Source of the DNA: Camillea tinctor | Taxonomy: Eukaryota > Ascomycota > Sordariomycetes > Xylariales > Xylariaceae | NCBI GenBank assembly: GCA_022578605.1 | Contig: MU394111.1 | Coordinates: 209,184 to 273,183, forward strand | Length of the DNA stretch: 64,000 bases | Direction: 5' to 3' | Shown: positions 23,277 to 33,938 of the stretch, in pieces | Layout of the letters: each line of letters opens with the position of its first letter | Numbering within the stretch: the stretch's first letter is position 1 | Translations under genes and position numbers: made by a program | The notes under the pieces: generated by a model | Seen by the model: the letters and a program-made list of their open reading frames with translations, nothing else | Database searches by the model: none | Told to the model about the DNA's origin: nothing

Positions 23277-24428
23277 TGAGGAAACATGCTTCTTTATACG
23301 CTACCTAGGTCCTTATATAGTAATTAATCATACTTACAACATATTTTTGGTGATTCTCTCTTAATTCTATTACCACAGGTTATATGCTTAGGGACCTAAG
23401 TAGCCATCACGATATAAACCGTAGATGAGAAAGACATATTTACTGTTTTGCGAGGAACTATGCTACTTAAGTGACCACCTAAAACAGCGTGGTCCCTATA
23501 CATATGCACGGTTTCTTTAGGTATTAGATTCTCAAGTTAGACTCTGCTCATCCCATAATAATCGATTCCATAGGTAGTCAGAGTTGTACCCTTGGACAAT
23601 ATGAATAGGGGCTACTTGAACTTATAATTCCGAGTATAGACTAGCAATTGCGATGGAGTCTTGTTATAGAAGAAGGCACAACTAATAAGGCGAAATGCAC
23701 CTGGCCTTAAATAGTATAAATGCCCACATCTGGGTAGATACACATTCTTTTACCTAACACAGTCAACTCACATCCTCCCTTTGCCTCCCAATACACCTAC
23801 TCAATACTCTCCAAGTCGCAACTTTTACCCTCCCAATACATCACATATTACCATTACCTACGCTCCGTTATCTATTATCATACCTTCTACTCCTAACACC
23901 AGCATACTGGTCTTACCTCCTATATTATCAAATCCAGATATCTAGTATCGTAGGTTTCACCTATCCATGGAACTTGCATGACCTACTCAGATTACTCTAT
24001 ATATATGGCCATCAACGAGTGAAATAGTGGCAACTGAGGTAAGCACCAACCACTCTATATACCTTCCTCGCCCAGATACCGTGACTTATTCTTTCTCCCT
24101 CGGGTTCCATCACCATCACCAACCCAACCTCATCGCACACCATAAACAATACAGTCGTTCCTTCCACCTCACCACACCCAAGTCGCACTTCTCTCCTCTC
24201 GTTAATAAAAGAACCAGCTCACCCCTCAATTCGCAGAACATATCACGGACGCTATTTCACATTATTACGAGCTATTCGACAGGTTGTAACTGATCTGAGA
24301 AGTTGGGATTACCATCTGGTATTGGTAAACCCCAACTACCTAGAAAGATCGAGTTCCCACTCAGGCTTCTTAATAGTCAAACTTCCTCAACTAGCAGCCA
24401 TCGGAATAGATAATCGTCAGATGCAGCC
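23277..24428. other. Intergenic, likely promoter of the SNF2 gene
   Basis: No supported gene. A TATA-like element (TATAAATG) lies near 23717, followed by pyrimidine-rich DNA at 23745-23870 of the kind often seen around fungal transcription starts. The 88-codon frame at 24027-24293 has no family features and may be a leader frame. Confidence 0.4.
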
Positions 24429-27400
24429 ATGGAAAGCCCACCCGATTCTGATACTAGGGAGGATCAGGCTCAGCACGTATCTCTTAAGGGCAAGCTCAAG
24501 CTACTGATGGATCAGAAAGGCGAGCTACTGAAGATGCAAAAAGAGAAATCCTTGAACTGTTTCGAAGTCTATGCTCTAGAGAAAACAGAGGATGAAATCG
24601 AACAAGTGGAGAGGCAGATCAAAGAGGAAAGTGAAAGCGGCAATATTGACATGAACTGTCCTGTGAAAAATGAAGAAAGTCAATCGGAGGACAATATTAG
24701 TCAAGATGACGATGAAAATGATAATGACAGTTACGGTAACAGTGATGACGATGACTATGAAGCCACCGACGATGATGGTCCCGATGAGGATGCTGGTACT
24801 GAAGATTATAGTGACACGAGAGACAGTGAGTACGATCCAAAAGAGAATAACGAACTAGAAGATCACAACCGTCGTCGTCGTCGTCGTCGTCGTCGACGAC
24901 CTAATGCTAAAGATGCAAGAACCGCTCACACGAGAAAAAACGAGAAGTATGAGAGAAAAGTCGCATTCCCATGGATGGAGTCCTATCAACAAGGCCAGAA
25001 ACGGCTCCTAAACAGTACTCAGCTAACCAGGCGCAAGAGGAGAGCCGGACAAAAAGACGCAGGCATTGGCAAACTGGATTATGTCGATGCTATTCAGGCC
25101 CAAAACGCACAATCGAACGACCAAGACATGCTCGAGATTGAAGGAACTACCAAAAAAGCCATTCGTGACCATATTCTAGCTACAGCTGGGAGTCGGGATA
25201 TTCATCAGACTAAGGCTGGTTGGTCGGAACTTGACGAGGCATCTCGCCTTATGGGCTACAAAAACTGTACACCTGAGAATAATAAATGGAGGCTTAAGAA
25301 TTTGCGTTGTTCTCTATATCCTCACCAACTTCTAGCGGCCAATTTCATGCTCATGCGTGAATGCTCTATTTACGGACCAAACGGTGGTATCAACGCGGAT
25401 GCCATGGGTCTCGGGAAAACAGTGGAAGCACTAGCAACCATCGTTTCTAATCCACCTCAGGCTGACGATATTGAAGAGGACCGAAAGGCTACCTTGTGGG
25501 TTTTACCAACAAGTGCAACTCATCAGATTCATAGGGCGGTGACCGACTTCTGTTCCAATGAGGTAGTGTCTGGTGCAGTTATGTATAACCGCAAGAGCAT
25601 CGAGGGTACCCACGGGCATAACGCAATCAATTTCCTACAAAACCAAGATATAATGTGAGTTAATCCTCCTCTCATCTTTAGATCAAATAATCAGGTGCTA
25701 ATGATAGATAGAATCGTCAGTTACGAGAACCTCATGGCCGACTTCGGTAATGCAAAGCTTGCCAAAGAAGCGAGGGACAATGGATGGTCCATTGAGGGAC
25801 TACATAACCAAAAAGATATTAACCTGGGGCCCCTTTTTCAGGTGAAGTTCTACCGAATTATACTGGATGAAGGGCATAGAGCAAAGAATGATAAAACCCT
25901 AAGTAAGATCTCATTTGACCAACAATGGAACTGAATAGTTGCTAATGTGAGCATAGCATGCACTGCATGCCGCTACCTGGATTCCAAGTACCGTTGGCTA
26001 CTTACAGGAACTCCTATCCATAACTCTGTTGGAGGTTAGTTACTCCAATAAAAAGATCACCTCCCTGCCAAGATTCGTTGGGAATCCTGATCTAATCGAT
26101 ATTGCTTTAGAACTTTACGCCTATTGCAAGTTTCTAGAGGCGCCTTGGACCAAAAATATGACGTACAAAGAGTTCAATTCTAAGTTTGTAGACGAAGAAG
26201 AGGCAAGTTCTTGCATCGCTCGACGGCCAGTATACAGCCAGTTACTGACATAGAAGTACAGAAAATCTCCAAAGAGAGACTGAATATGATATTAAGCGTC
26301 ATTATGATTAGGAGGTTAGATCTAGGTTAAATATGAAAATTTAAATATCGTGCTAATCTATGGATGTCAGGACGCACCAAGACACTATTTTGGGCAAGCC
26401 CCTTTTCAGTCTACCATTAGCCCATCGAGAGCTTTTGCGGGTTCCATTATCTACCGATTTGGAACCTATATATAAGTAAGGGTTCCATCTAATTGTGTAT
26501 ATTAGATATCGAGGATTTCTTTACTAATACGGAGATATAGCGGTCTCATTAGGCAATATCGTATGACATTCAACACTCCTACAGGTCAAGTTGTCAACAA
26601 GAATAATAACGATGGGAAAAAAGATAAAGTAACCAGATTTCTAACCAAGATTCTCTGGCTACGTGGACTAGCTGATAGTCCGATGCTGGCTAAATACTTA
26701 ATGGCACATGACGACGATATGGAAGATGTCCGAGCAGTATTATCTAAATTGGCCAGGTTAAGAGGCAAGAACACACTATATGATATTCTTCATAAGTGGT
26801 GTTATGGTCTGAACGGTATATCAATCCTATGTACCATTCTAATGAAGAATATAAATGAACTGAGAGATCGCTGACTTACGGTCTTACTACTAGGACTACG
26901 TGCAGCAAATGAGGCAGCAGAAATATGTCTCATGTGCAATGCTGGCGCGGATGCACCGTTTACGGTCAAAAAGGTAAGCAGCCCACCAGGGTATCAGGAT
27001 TTAATAGCTAACTTCAACTATAAGTGCGGTCACACATTTTGCCTGCAATGCATTTCAGAGTATCAGGACCGCCTTGAGGAGGAAGGCAAGAACAAGCATA
27101 ACTTATGCGCTGAATGTCAATGCGAGGATTCATCACTTGGAAGTGACATTAGAAAGGCCTTTGCGCGACAGCAGAAGAATATGAATGAGAGAATCAAGGA
27201 CACACGTAAAAGAAAGAGAGGACCAAGACGAGAAAAGGGACATAATGACAACCCAAGAGAGTCAAGTCCGGGAGAAGACTTCTATTACCGCAAGCCTAAC
27301 CACCAACATAAGGTAGACGAACGCATAGAATTTGACATGATGGCGTATGGGAAGACAGATGCCATATTAGGGGAGAAAATGTGCGCTGTCCGAGCCGTCA

Positions 27401-28173
27401 TATCGAAATGGCAGTCCGAAGCACCCGACGATAAAATTATTGTGTTCACCCATTTCAATGGAAGCGGCGAGATTGTAGGTCATTTGCTACAAGCAATGAG
27501 CATCCAATTTGCCTATTTCTTCGGGAATTTGAGCCAACCTCAACGTGATCAAATCGTGATGGATTTCAACAAGAAGCCCGAATTGAAGGTCCTGGTAAGT
27601 GATGCCATCCAAAATGAAAGGGTCGGCTACTATAGTGTCCTAACCTAATGCAAATGTTGGCATACAAATTCACCCCTTCACGATTGCTTATCTTGCAGTT
27701 ATCTATTTAACTGGATACTAATGAAAAAGTAGATAATCTCTATCAAGTGTGGGGGTGAAGCATTACAGCTGACGAGTGCCAACCGCGTTATCATCCTCGA
27801 ACCGTGGTGGAATTTATGTGTGGAAGAGCAGGCATTTGGACGCGTGTTCCGTCTTGGACAAGAGAAGGAGACATATCTTCTGAGGATACTGACAAGGAAT
27901 ACCATAGAGCCAAAAGTTTACAAGCTCCAGAAGAAGAAAGCACGCTCTATTGCCAATACTCTTCAAGATTCTACATCTAAGGAGACGGATATTTCGCTGA
28001 AAGAGGTCGCTACGCTTCTGGGTCGCGTAACGCACGATGCCGACGGGAATATTAGGATTGAAAGTGACAGTGAAGACGATGAGGAGGATGAAGACGGGGA
28101 GAATGAAAATGAGGATAAGGGCAAGAATGAGACTTCGTCGATGAAGACAGTCCAAGATCACCCAATGAGTTGA
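24429..28173 (+). CDS. SNF2-family ATPase with embedded RING finger (Rad5/Rad16-like)
   Basis: DNA-dependent translocase with a predicted E3 ubiquitin-ligase RING. Nine exons: 24429-25654, 25712-25902, 25957-26034, 26111-26206, 26254-26314, 26371-26475, 26541-26815, 26894-27594, 27733-28173. Joined they give one frame of 1057 aa. Motifs: Walker A DAMGLGKTVE (~324-333); a DEGH box at 461-464, where many relatives have DEAH/DEGH; LLTGTPIHNS; IMIRRTHQDT; a C3HC4-like RING from C689 (CLMC...CGHTFCLQC...CAEC near 749-752); then motif V/VI residues SANRVIILEPWWN and QAFGRVFRLGQ. The N-terminus is acidic and carries a ten-arginine run encoded by CGT/CGA repeats (24872-24901). The least certain splice is 26207-26253 (GTTCTT donor). 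The family acts in postreplication repair or chromatin remodelling. Confidence 0.87.
24872..24901 (+). repeat. CGT trinucleotide repeat coding poly-arginine
   Basis: Near-pure CGT repeat ending in CGACGA. It encodes ten consecutive arginines just after the acidic N-terminal region of the SNF2-RING protein. Likely length-variable, and the basic run may bind nucleic acid. Confidence 0.8.
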
Positions 28174-29060
28174 GGATCCTAAGTTCGAGCTACCTAGGTT
28201 AACCTTTTACGACTATATCCTCCAATAGGAGGATTTTTTGATATCTGATACTTCATTTCACGACGTTCAGTTATTATATATCGCTTGCTTTACATATTTG
28301 CAGATATCTAAGTTAGCACCGATGAGTTCTGCCTAAGAATATAACGATGATTTCCCCAAAGACTTTGACCTATCCGCCATAGGCGCGTGTTTGTGCTAAT
28401 TACGATGCAGAACTTAAATAGATGCGCCTGATCGAAAAGAGACGATCCTGTAGGCTGTCTAGCTGGCCACTCCGTCGAAAATTGCCATCGTGGTAGCCAA
28501 TCCTATTGATTCTCTTGATATGTATACTAAAACCCCCTCGTCTGCTCCGTACAAAAGTCTTGGCTTGCGTGCGGAGAGACCTGGGTTACTATATTTAACA
28601 AAGAACAAAAACTGTACGACCACCTCCGATTGACGGGTTGACTCTTGACACGCGGTTATACGGTAGAGATCCCCGTCGGGTATCATTGACCCGAAAAACT
28701 GTGATGAAGGCGGAAATCCGTTGCGGAGCTTAGACGTACATGTAGTCCGGGGAATGCATGAGTCCCCAAATCTGGGGTAGGCGGCGACGATGGCTGCCCA
28801 AGGAGTCCATATAACAATGACACGATGTATAGGTAGGTAAAGCTCTGAGAAATTTCTCAGTAAAGCTAAATTTTTTTGTAGATGGTAGTGTAGCATAAGC
28901 TCTTGCACTTTCTAGGCTCTATAAGAAAAAGGGCTTAAGAATTATTCTTGATAACAATGTAGGTTATAAGGCATCTCGAGAGAATCTTGCTAGAGAAGAA
29001 AAATGAAAATAGGATAAGAAAAAAGCTAAGAAAGTTAGACCTGCTCATCCGTAGATAACC
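28174..29060. other. Spacer with one unexplained open frame
   Basis: Separates the SNF2 and GH31 genes. The only long frame is on the minus strand at 28459-28896 (see separate entry). Otherwise nothing is seen. Confidence 0.4.
28459..28896 (-). CDS. Possible small hypothetical protein
   Basis: An uninterrupted 145-codon frame begins at ATG 28896 and ends with TAG at 28459. The residue mix is plausible for protein (WTPWAAIVAAYPRFGDSCIP, then GSMIPDGDLYRITACQES), but no family, signal peptide or motif is recognised and no splice partner is obvious. It could be a chance frame or a fragment of a decayed gene. Confidence 0.25.
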   Translation of the reverse strand: MLHYHLQKNLALLRNFSELYLPIHRVIVIWTPWAAIVAAYPRFGDSCIPRTTCTSKLRNGFPPSSQFFGSMIPDGDLYRITACQESTRQSEVVVQFLFFVKYSNPGLSARKPRLLYGADEGVLVYISRESIGLATTMAIFDGVAS

Positions 29061-31574
29061 ATGTTCTCCAGCCCCGAGAACACCGTCCTCGAGTACCGGT
29101 ACGACTCGGAGATCCTCCGCATCGAAGCCTGGGGCCCCAACGCTCTCCGCGTCCGCGCCACCAAGGAGGCCGCCCTCCCAGCCGAAGACTGGGCCCTGAC
29201 AGAGCCCCTCCCCCCTCCGCGCGAGGGCGAAACATCCGTCGTGATCACCCCCGCAGCCGGCGATGGCGAGAACAAGACCCCCGAGTCGGCGTCCCTGCGC
29301 AACGGGGGTATAACCGCGCGCTTGACGCACCGGGGCAAGCTGACCATCGTCCGGACTGGTGATGGAAAAGGGGAGGAGGAAAAGGTCTTGCTCGAGGAGC
29401 TCGTGCGCCAGCGCCGCGATGTGAGGGATCCCCAGTGCAGTGCGCTGCGCTTGGATGCGCGCGAGTTTCGCCCTTGCCCTGGGACTCGCTCCTGGTATTT
29501 GACGGCGAGGTTTGAGTCTCTGGACCCGAATGAGCGGATCTTTGGCAGTGAGTATACTTGATTCTATCCTATCAAAATCCGCAGCTCTTTTATTTTCTTT
29601 ACTTTATTTCAAAAAAAATTTTCAATCCCAAAATATCACTTCCCGATATCCACAAGGGGAAGAAGATGAGGGAAGAAGAACCAAACCGATATAAAAAAAA
29701 ATAACCTACTCACTAACTAACCCCCTTCTTCTTCCTCCTAATCATAGTGGGCCAGTACCAACAACCCGTCCTTGACCTCAAAGGCTGCGACCTCGAGCTC
29801 GCGCAGCGCAACTCGCAGTCGAGCATCCCCTTCGCCGTATCCTCGCTGGGGTACGGGTTGCTGTGGAATAACCCGGGCGTAGGGCGCGCCGTGTTCGGGC
29901 GCAACGGGACTACGTACGAGGCGCGATCGACGCGCGCGCTGGACTACTGGGTCGTAGCGGGGGGGTCGCCCAAAGACATCCTGCGCGCGTACGCGGCGGC
30001 CACGGGGAAGGCCCCCGAGATGCCCGAGCGCGGCCTCGGCTTCTGGCAGTGCAAGCTGCGCTACCAGACCCAGGAGGAGCTGCTGGCGGTGGCGCGCGAG
30101 CACAAGGTGCAGCGGAAGCTGCCCATGGATGTCATCGTCGTGGATTACTTCCACTGGCCGAAGGAGGGCGAGTGGAAGTTCGACCCTACGTTTTGGCCCG
30201 ACCCGGGTGAGTTGCTCCCTTGGCTATTTATTTACCCTAGCCCCTTTTTCTTTCTTCTATCCCCCCCCCCCCCCCCCCGGCCCTTTGAGTACCTGGGATA
30301 AATGTATATACGTCTCGGAGAAAGGAATGGGGGAGTATGGCTCTTCATGACTAACATGTTCCCGCTCGCTCTCCCATCCTCACAGATGCCATGGTTGCCG
30401 AGCTCAAGTCGCTCAACATCGAACTCATGGTCTCCATCTGGCCAACCGTCGACCGGCGATCAGAGAACTACGCCGAGATGGTCGAGCAAGGGCACTTGAG
30501 TAAGTTCCTCCCCCCCTCCCTTCCTTCCCTCTCTCTCCCCCTCTAACCCCCCCTTTTCCAGTCCGCCAAGACCGCGGCTGGCGCATCGCCATGGAAGGCG
30601 AAGGCAACAGCGTGCACTTCGACGCGACCAGCGCGGCGGCGCGATCGTACGTGTGGTCCAAAGCGCGGCAGCACTACCACGCCAAGGGGATCCGCACGTT
30701 CTGGCTCGACGAGGCCGAGCCCGAGTACACGCACTACGACTTCGACAACTACCGGTACGCGGCGGGGCCGGACCTCGAGGTCGGGAACGTGTACCCGCGG
30801 GAGTACGCGCGCGCCTTCTGGGAGGGCATGTCTTCTTCCTCCCCCTCGCCCTCTGCAAACCAAGTCCTGAACCTAATCCGGTGCTGCTGGGCCGGCAGCC
30901 AAAAATACGGCGTCGTGCTGTGGTCGGGGGACATCGCCTCCTCGTGGCCGTCTCTGCGCACGCAGCTGCGGGCGGGGCTCAACGCGGGGCTGTCCGGGAT
31001 TCCCTGGTGGACGACCGACATCGGGGGGTTCCACGGCGGGGACCCGCGGTCCGAAGCCTTCCGGGAGCTCTTCGTGCGCTGGTTCCAGTGGGGCGCGTTC
31101 TGCCCCGTGTTCCGGCTGCACGGGGACCGGGAGCCGAAGCAGCCGCGGCTGGGCACCACGGGCGGCAGCCACTGTCTCTCCGGCGCGCCTAACGAGGTTT
31201 GGTCGTACGGCGAGGCTGTCTACGGTATCTGCAAGACGTACCTGTTCCTGCGCGAGAAGCTGCGGCCTTACGTCCGGGGCGTGATGCGCGAGGCGCATGT
31301 CCACGGCGACCCGGTCATGCGGCCGCTGTTTTATGAGTTCCCCGGGGAGCAGCAGATGTGGTCGGTGGATGATCAGTACATGTTTGGTTCCGAGTACCTG
31401 GTTGCCCCGATCCTATTTCCGAGCCAGCGAGAAAGGACGGTTGTGCTCCCTGAGGGTGCCAAGTGGCAGAAACTCTCAGCTGAGGGTGAGCTGGAGGACG
31501 AGGTCTATGACGGTGGACAGGTTATCACTGTGGCCGCACCACTAGAGTATATGCCAGTATTTAAAAAGCAGTGA
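29061..31574 (+). CDS. Glycoside hydrolase family 31 (alpha-glucosidase/alpha-xylosidase type)
   Basis: Retaining alpha-glycosidase. Exons 29061-29547, 29748-30206, 30386-30499 and 30562-31574, all joined at phase 1, give 690 aa. The N-terminal ~200 residues form a beta-sandwich-like region ending in GQYQQPVLDLKG. The (beta/alpha)8 barrel carries GLGFWQCKLRYQ and MDVIVVDYFHW. The nucleophile Asp is near 403 in TFWLDEAEPE and the acid/base Asp near 477 in LWSGDI. WWTTDIGGF and FRLHGDREP follow. There is no signal peptide, so it is probably intracellular, which fits a xyloside- or glucoside-processing role rather than secreted starch digestion. The WLDEAEPE nucleophile context resembles the alpha-xylosidase-like branch more than secreted maltases; subgroup is inferred. 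Intron 2 contains an 18-base C run. Confidence 0.92.
30261..30278 (+). repeat. Poly-C homopolymer, 18 bases, in GH31 intron 2
   Basis: An uninterrupted run of 18 C residues, between a T-rich tract and GGCCC, inside the intron spanning 30207-30385. Its length may be unreliable in sequencing. Confidence 0.9.
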
Positions 31575-32002
31575 AGGTTATTAAACCACTTAACCTAGTT
31601 CAAATCCCAAGCAATACAGATCAGTCTCGTGGTAACAGCGAGAGCGTTCTGAACTATGGTATAACCTGTAGCATCAAGTCACGGTGAGGGGTTCCCATAT
31701 AGAGCCACCGATAATCAATCACACATGAAACCAAAATTTACAAAACAATACAAGGCTTTCTGCAACTTGATTTGGTTTTGTTGCCAAAAACAAACATAAA
31801 CGAGGTATTACGAAATCCATTTCCATGTCCTCACCTTTACCCTCTTCGCATAGAAAAACATAGCCATACACTCCTCTCAAACCTCTCAAACCTCGAGAAA
31901 ATTATGCGATCTCGAATTCCTTACCACGGCCGTGGTAATAGCACACCGTGAAATAACCAGAACTTGATACAATAAGCCGTCTCAAGTATGAAGTGTGCCA
32001 TT
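31575..32002. other. Convergent 3' spacer
   Basis: Shared 3' UTR region of the GH31 gene (+) and the Ish1-repeat gene (-). No gene or strong structure seen. Confidence 0.5.
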
Positions 32003-33938
32003 TTACAACTCATCCTTAGTTTCCTTGGCCTTCTGCTTAGCAGCTTCGGATCCAGCACCAAGCTGGCTCACCACCCAATGGTAAGCGCCCTTAACGCTCT
32101 CGCTAATCTTGGCAAAGGCAGTGTCAGCAGGGTTGGTAGTGCCGTACTTGAAGTATGTCGATTGCTTGCGAGCCTCGGCCTTGAGTTCGTTTAGGGATGA
32201 GCCCTGGGGGACGGGCTAAATGGATAAATTAGTAACTATACTTCGGCCTATAAATGACGTATGAACTTACAACACCATAACTATCAAGGTAAGCCTTGAT
32301 ATCACTCTCACTCCAAGCGTCGAACACATTGTCCTTGGCGGCCTGAGTGGCTTCACTCAGGTAGCTGGTAGCTGAGGCGTAGGAATCACCACCAGCGGTT
32401 GAAGCAGAGGAATAGGCAGACTGAGCGGCCTCGACTAGTTCTTCACGTGTGGCACTAGTGCTCTCACTGATCTTCTTCGCTGCGTCATTTCCACTGTTGG
32501 CAAGGTAGCTCTTGAGTTTGTCAAAGGAGAGGTCATCCCAGGTCCAGGCATTGTATCCTGTAGCAATCTTATGAGAGTTGCGACGGACCAAAGCACGCAG
32601 CTCGTCCGTCTTAGAGCCTTGGGGAACAGGCACACCACGAGCATCAAGATAGGCCTTCAATCTACTATCGGACCATGTTCCAACAGCCTGGTTAAAGGCG
32701 TCTTGAGCAGCCAGGGTCGCATCATCCGTGGCTTTCGCGAATTGGTTACCGGCTTTGCTAGTAGCAGCACCGAATGCACTTGAAGCAGAAGCGGATAGAG
32801 TGTCGTCAAGTATTTCAGCGCGGTGCTTGCGAACAAGGGCCCGGATCTCATTGACCTTGCTTCCTTGAGGGACTATTTTCTATGTCAGCAACACACTTCT
32901 GATGTTTTGAAGGATCTCACATACCGCGAATGCTGTTCTTGTCACAGAACTCCTTGAGTTGAGACTCGCCCCAGGAATCGATGAGCTTGTCGGTTAGCGT
33001 GGCATATGCCGCACTGGCACTAGCTGAAGCAGAAGCCTGTTGGTCTTGTAGCTTCAGGTAGGCCAGACGAGAGTTGCGACGAACGGAAGCAATCAACTTG
33101 TCACGCTATTTTAGGTATTAGTAAAATGCCCACTGCTATAGACGCTCGATGAAATCTTACACTAGAGGGCTGGGGAGCAGGGAATCCATGAGTGTCAAGC
33201 CACTCCTTAAGATCGGACTCGGACCAAGTCTCGTATAGCCAGTCACCAGGGTACGAGGCAACTTCTCCGGCCTTCTTAGCCACGGTCTCATAGTTCGAAC
33301 GAGCCTGTTGGAGGAGAGTGTCACGTTTGCGTGGTTGAGGAACTGGATAGGTGCAGGCCAAGTTAGCAGACAATGGTTATAGGCAAAAGGAAGAGTTTTA
33401 GTTCATGGCCCGGGAGAGATGACAAACCTGGGATACCGTGCTTGTCAGCAAAGGCCTTCAGGGCACTTTCGGTCCAAGTATCCAAGATCCATTCCTTGAC
33501 ATCGGACCAGGCTGTTTGGGACTTTTCTTCCGTCTCGTACCAAGTAGAAGCTACCTGGGAAACGAGCGCATCCTTGTTCGAGGCAGCAGCATCCTTAGTC
33601 TCAACACCCTTGGACTTGAGGTATTCGGTGAGCTTATCCGTGTCCCATGATTTATACGGAGAAACGATGTATGAGTCCCAGTTGTTCTGGACCAGGTTCT
33701 CGAGATCCTTACGATCAGCGGGGGTCGGGTAAGGGATGTCGTGATCCGAAAGCCAACGCTCTAGCTCAGTCTCGTGCCACTTATTGTAGGCTATGGTTTG
33801 GTTTAGTCATAACAAAGTCCTACAGGTGCGTAAAGAAGAGAAGGACAAGAAGAACTTACCAGCTTTACTGAACCAATTGCTTCCGGAAACGGCATTTGTC
33901 GCTAAAGCAACGGAGAGGATGGTTGATAGCACCCTCAT
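32003..33938 (-). CDS. Ish1/Msc1-type stress protein with repeated Ish1 domains and KDEL end
   Basis: Minus-strand exons 33938-33860, 33790-33428, 33342-33161, 33105-32925, 32872-32271 and 32215-32003 give 539 aa. It starts with a signal peptide (MRVLSTILSVALATNAVSG) and ends exactly in KDEL, so ER-lumen retention is predicted. Between lie about seven Ish1 repeats of the form W-s-d-s-d-L-k-x-W/Y-L-d-x-h-G-i-P-x-P. Examples are WSESDLKEWLDTHGFPAPQP, WSDSRLKAYLDARGVPVPQG and WSESDIKAYLDSYGV, followed each time by a basic LRALVRRNS-like helix. Linkers are Ala/Ser-rich helices. Relatives are S. pombe Ish1 (nuclear envelope, stress-induced) and yeast Msc1. The molecular function of the family is unclear. 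Introns fall repeatedly at the GVP|VPQ junction of repeats, a sign of repeat duplication together with the intron. Confidence 0.93.

Noticed and set aside
24027..24293. Possible upstream exon of the SNF2 gene
   Set aside because: No splice junction joins it in frame and the residues show no conservation-like pattern; treated as leader.
26207..26253. Frameshift making the SNF2 gene a pseudogene
   Set aside because: A 47-nt intron with CTGAC branch and ATAG acceptor restores the frame, and all other junctions are intact; kept as a gene with a caveat.
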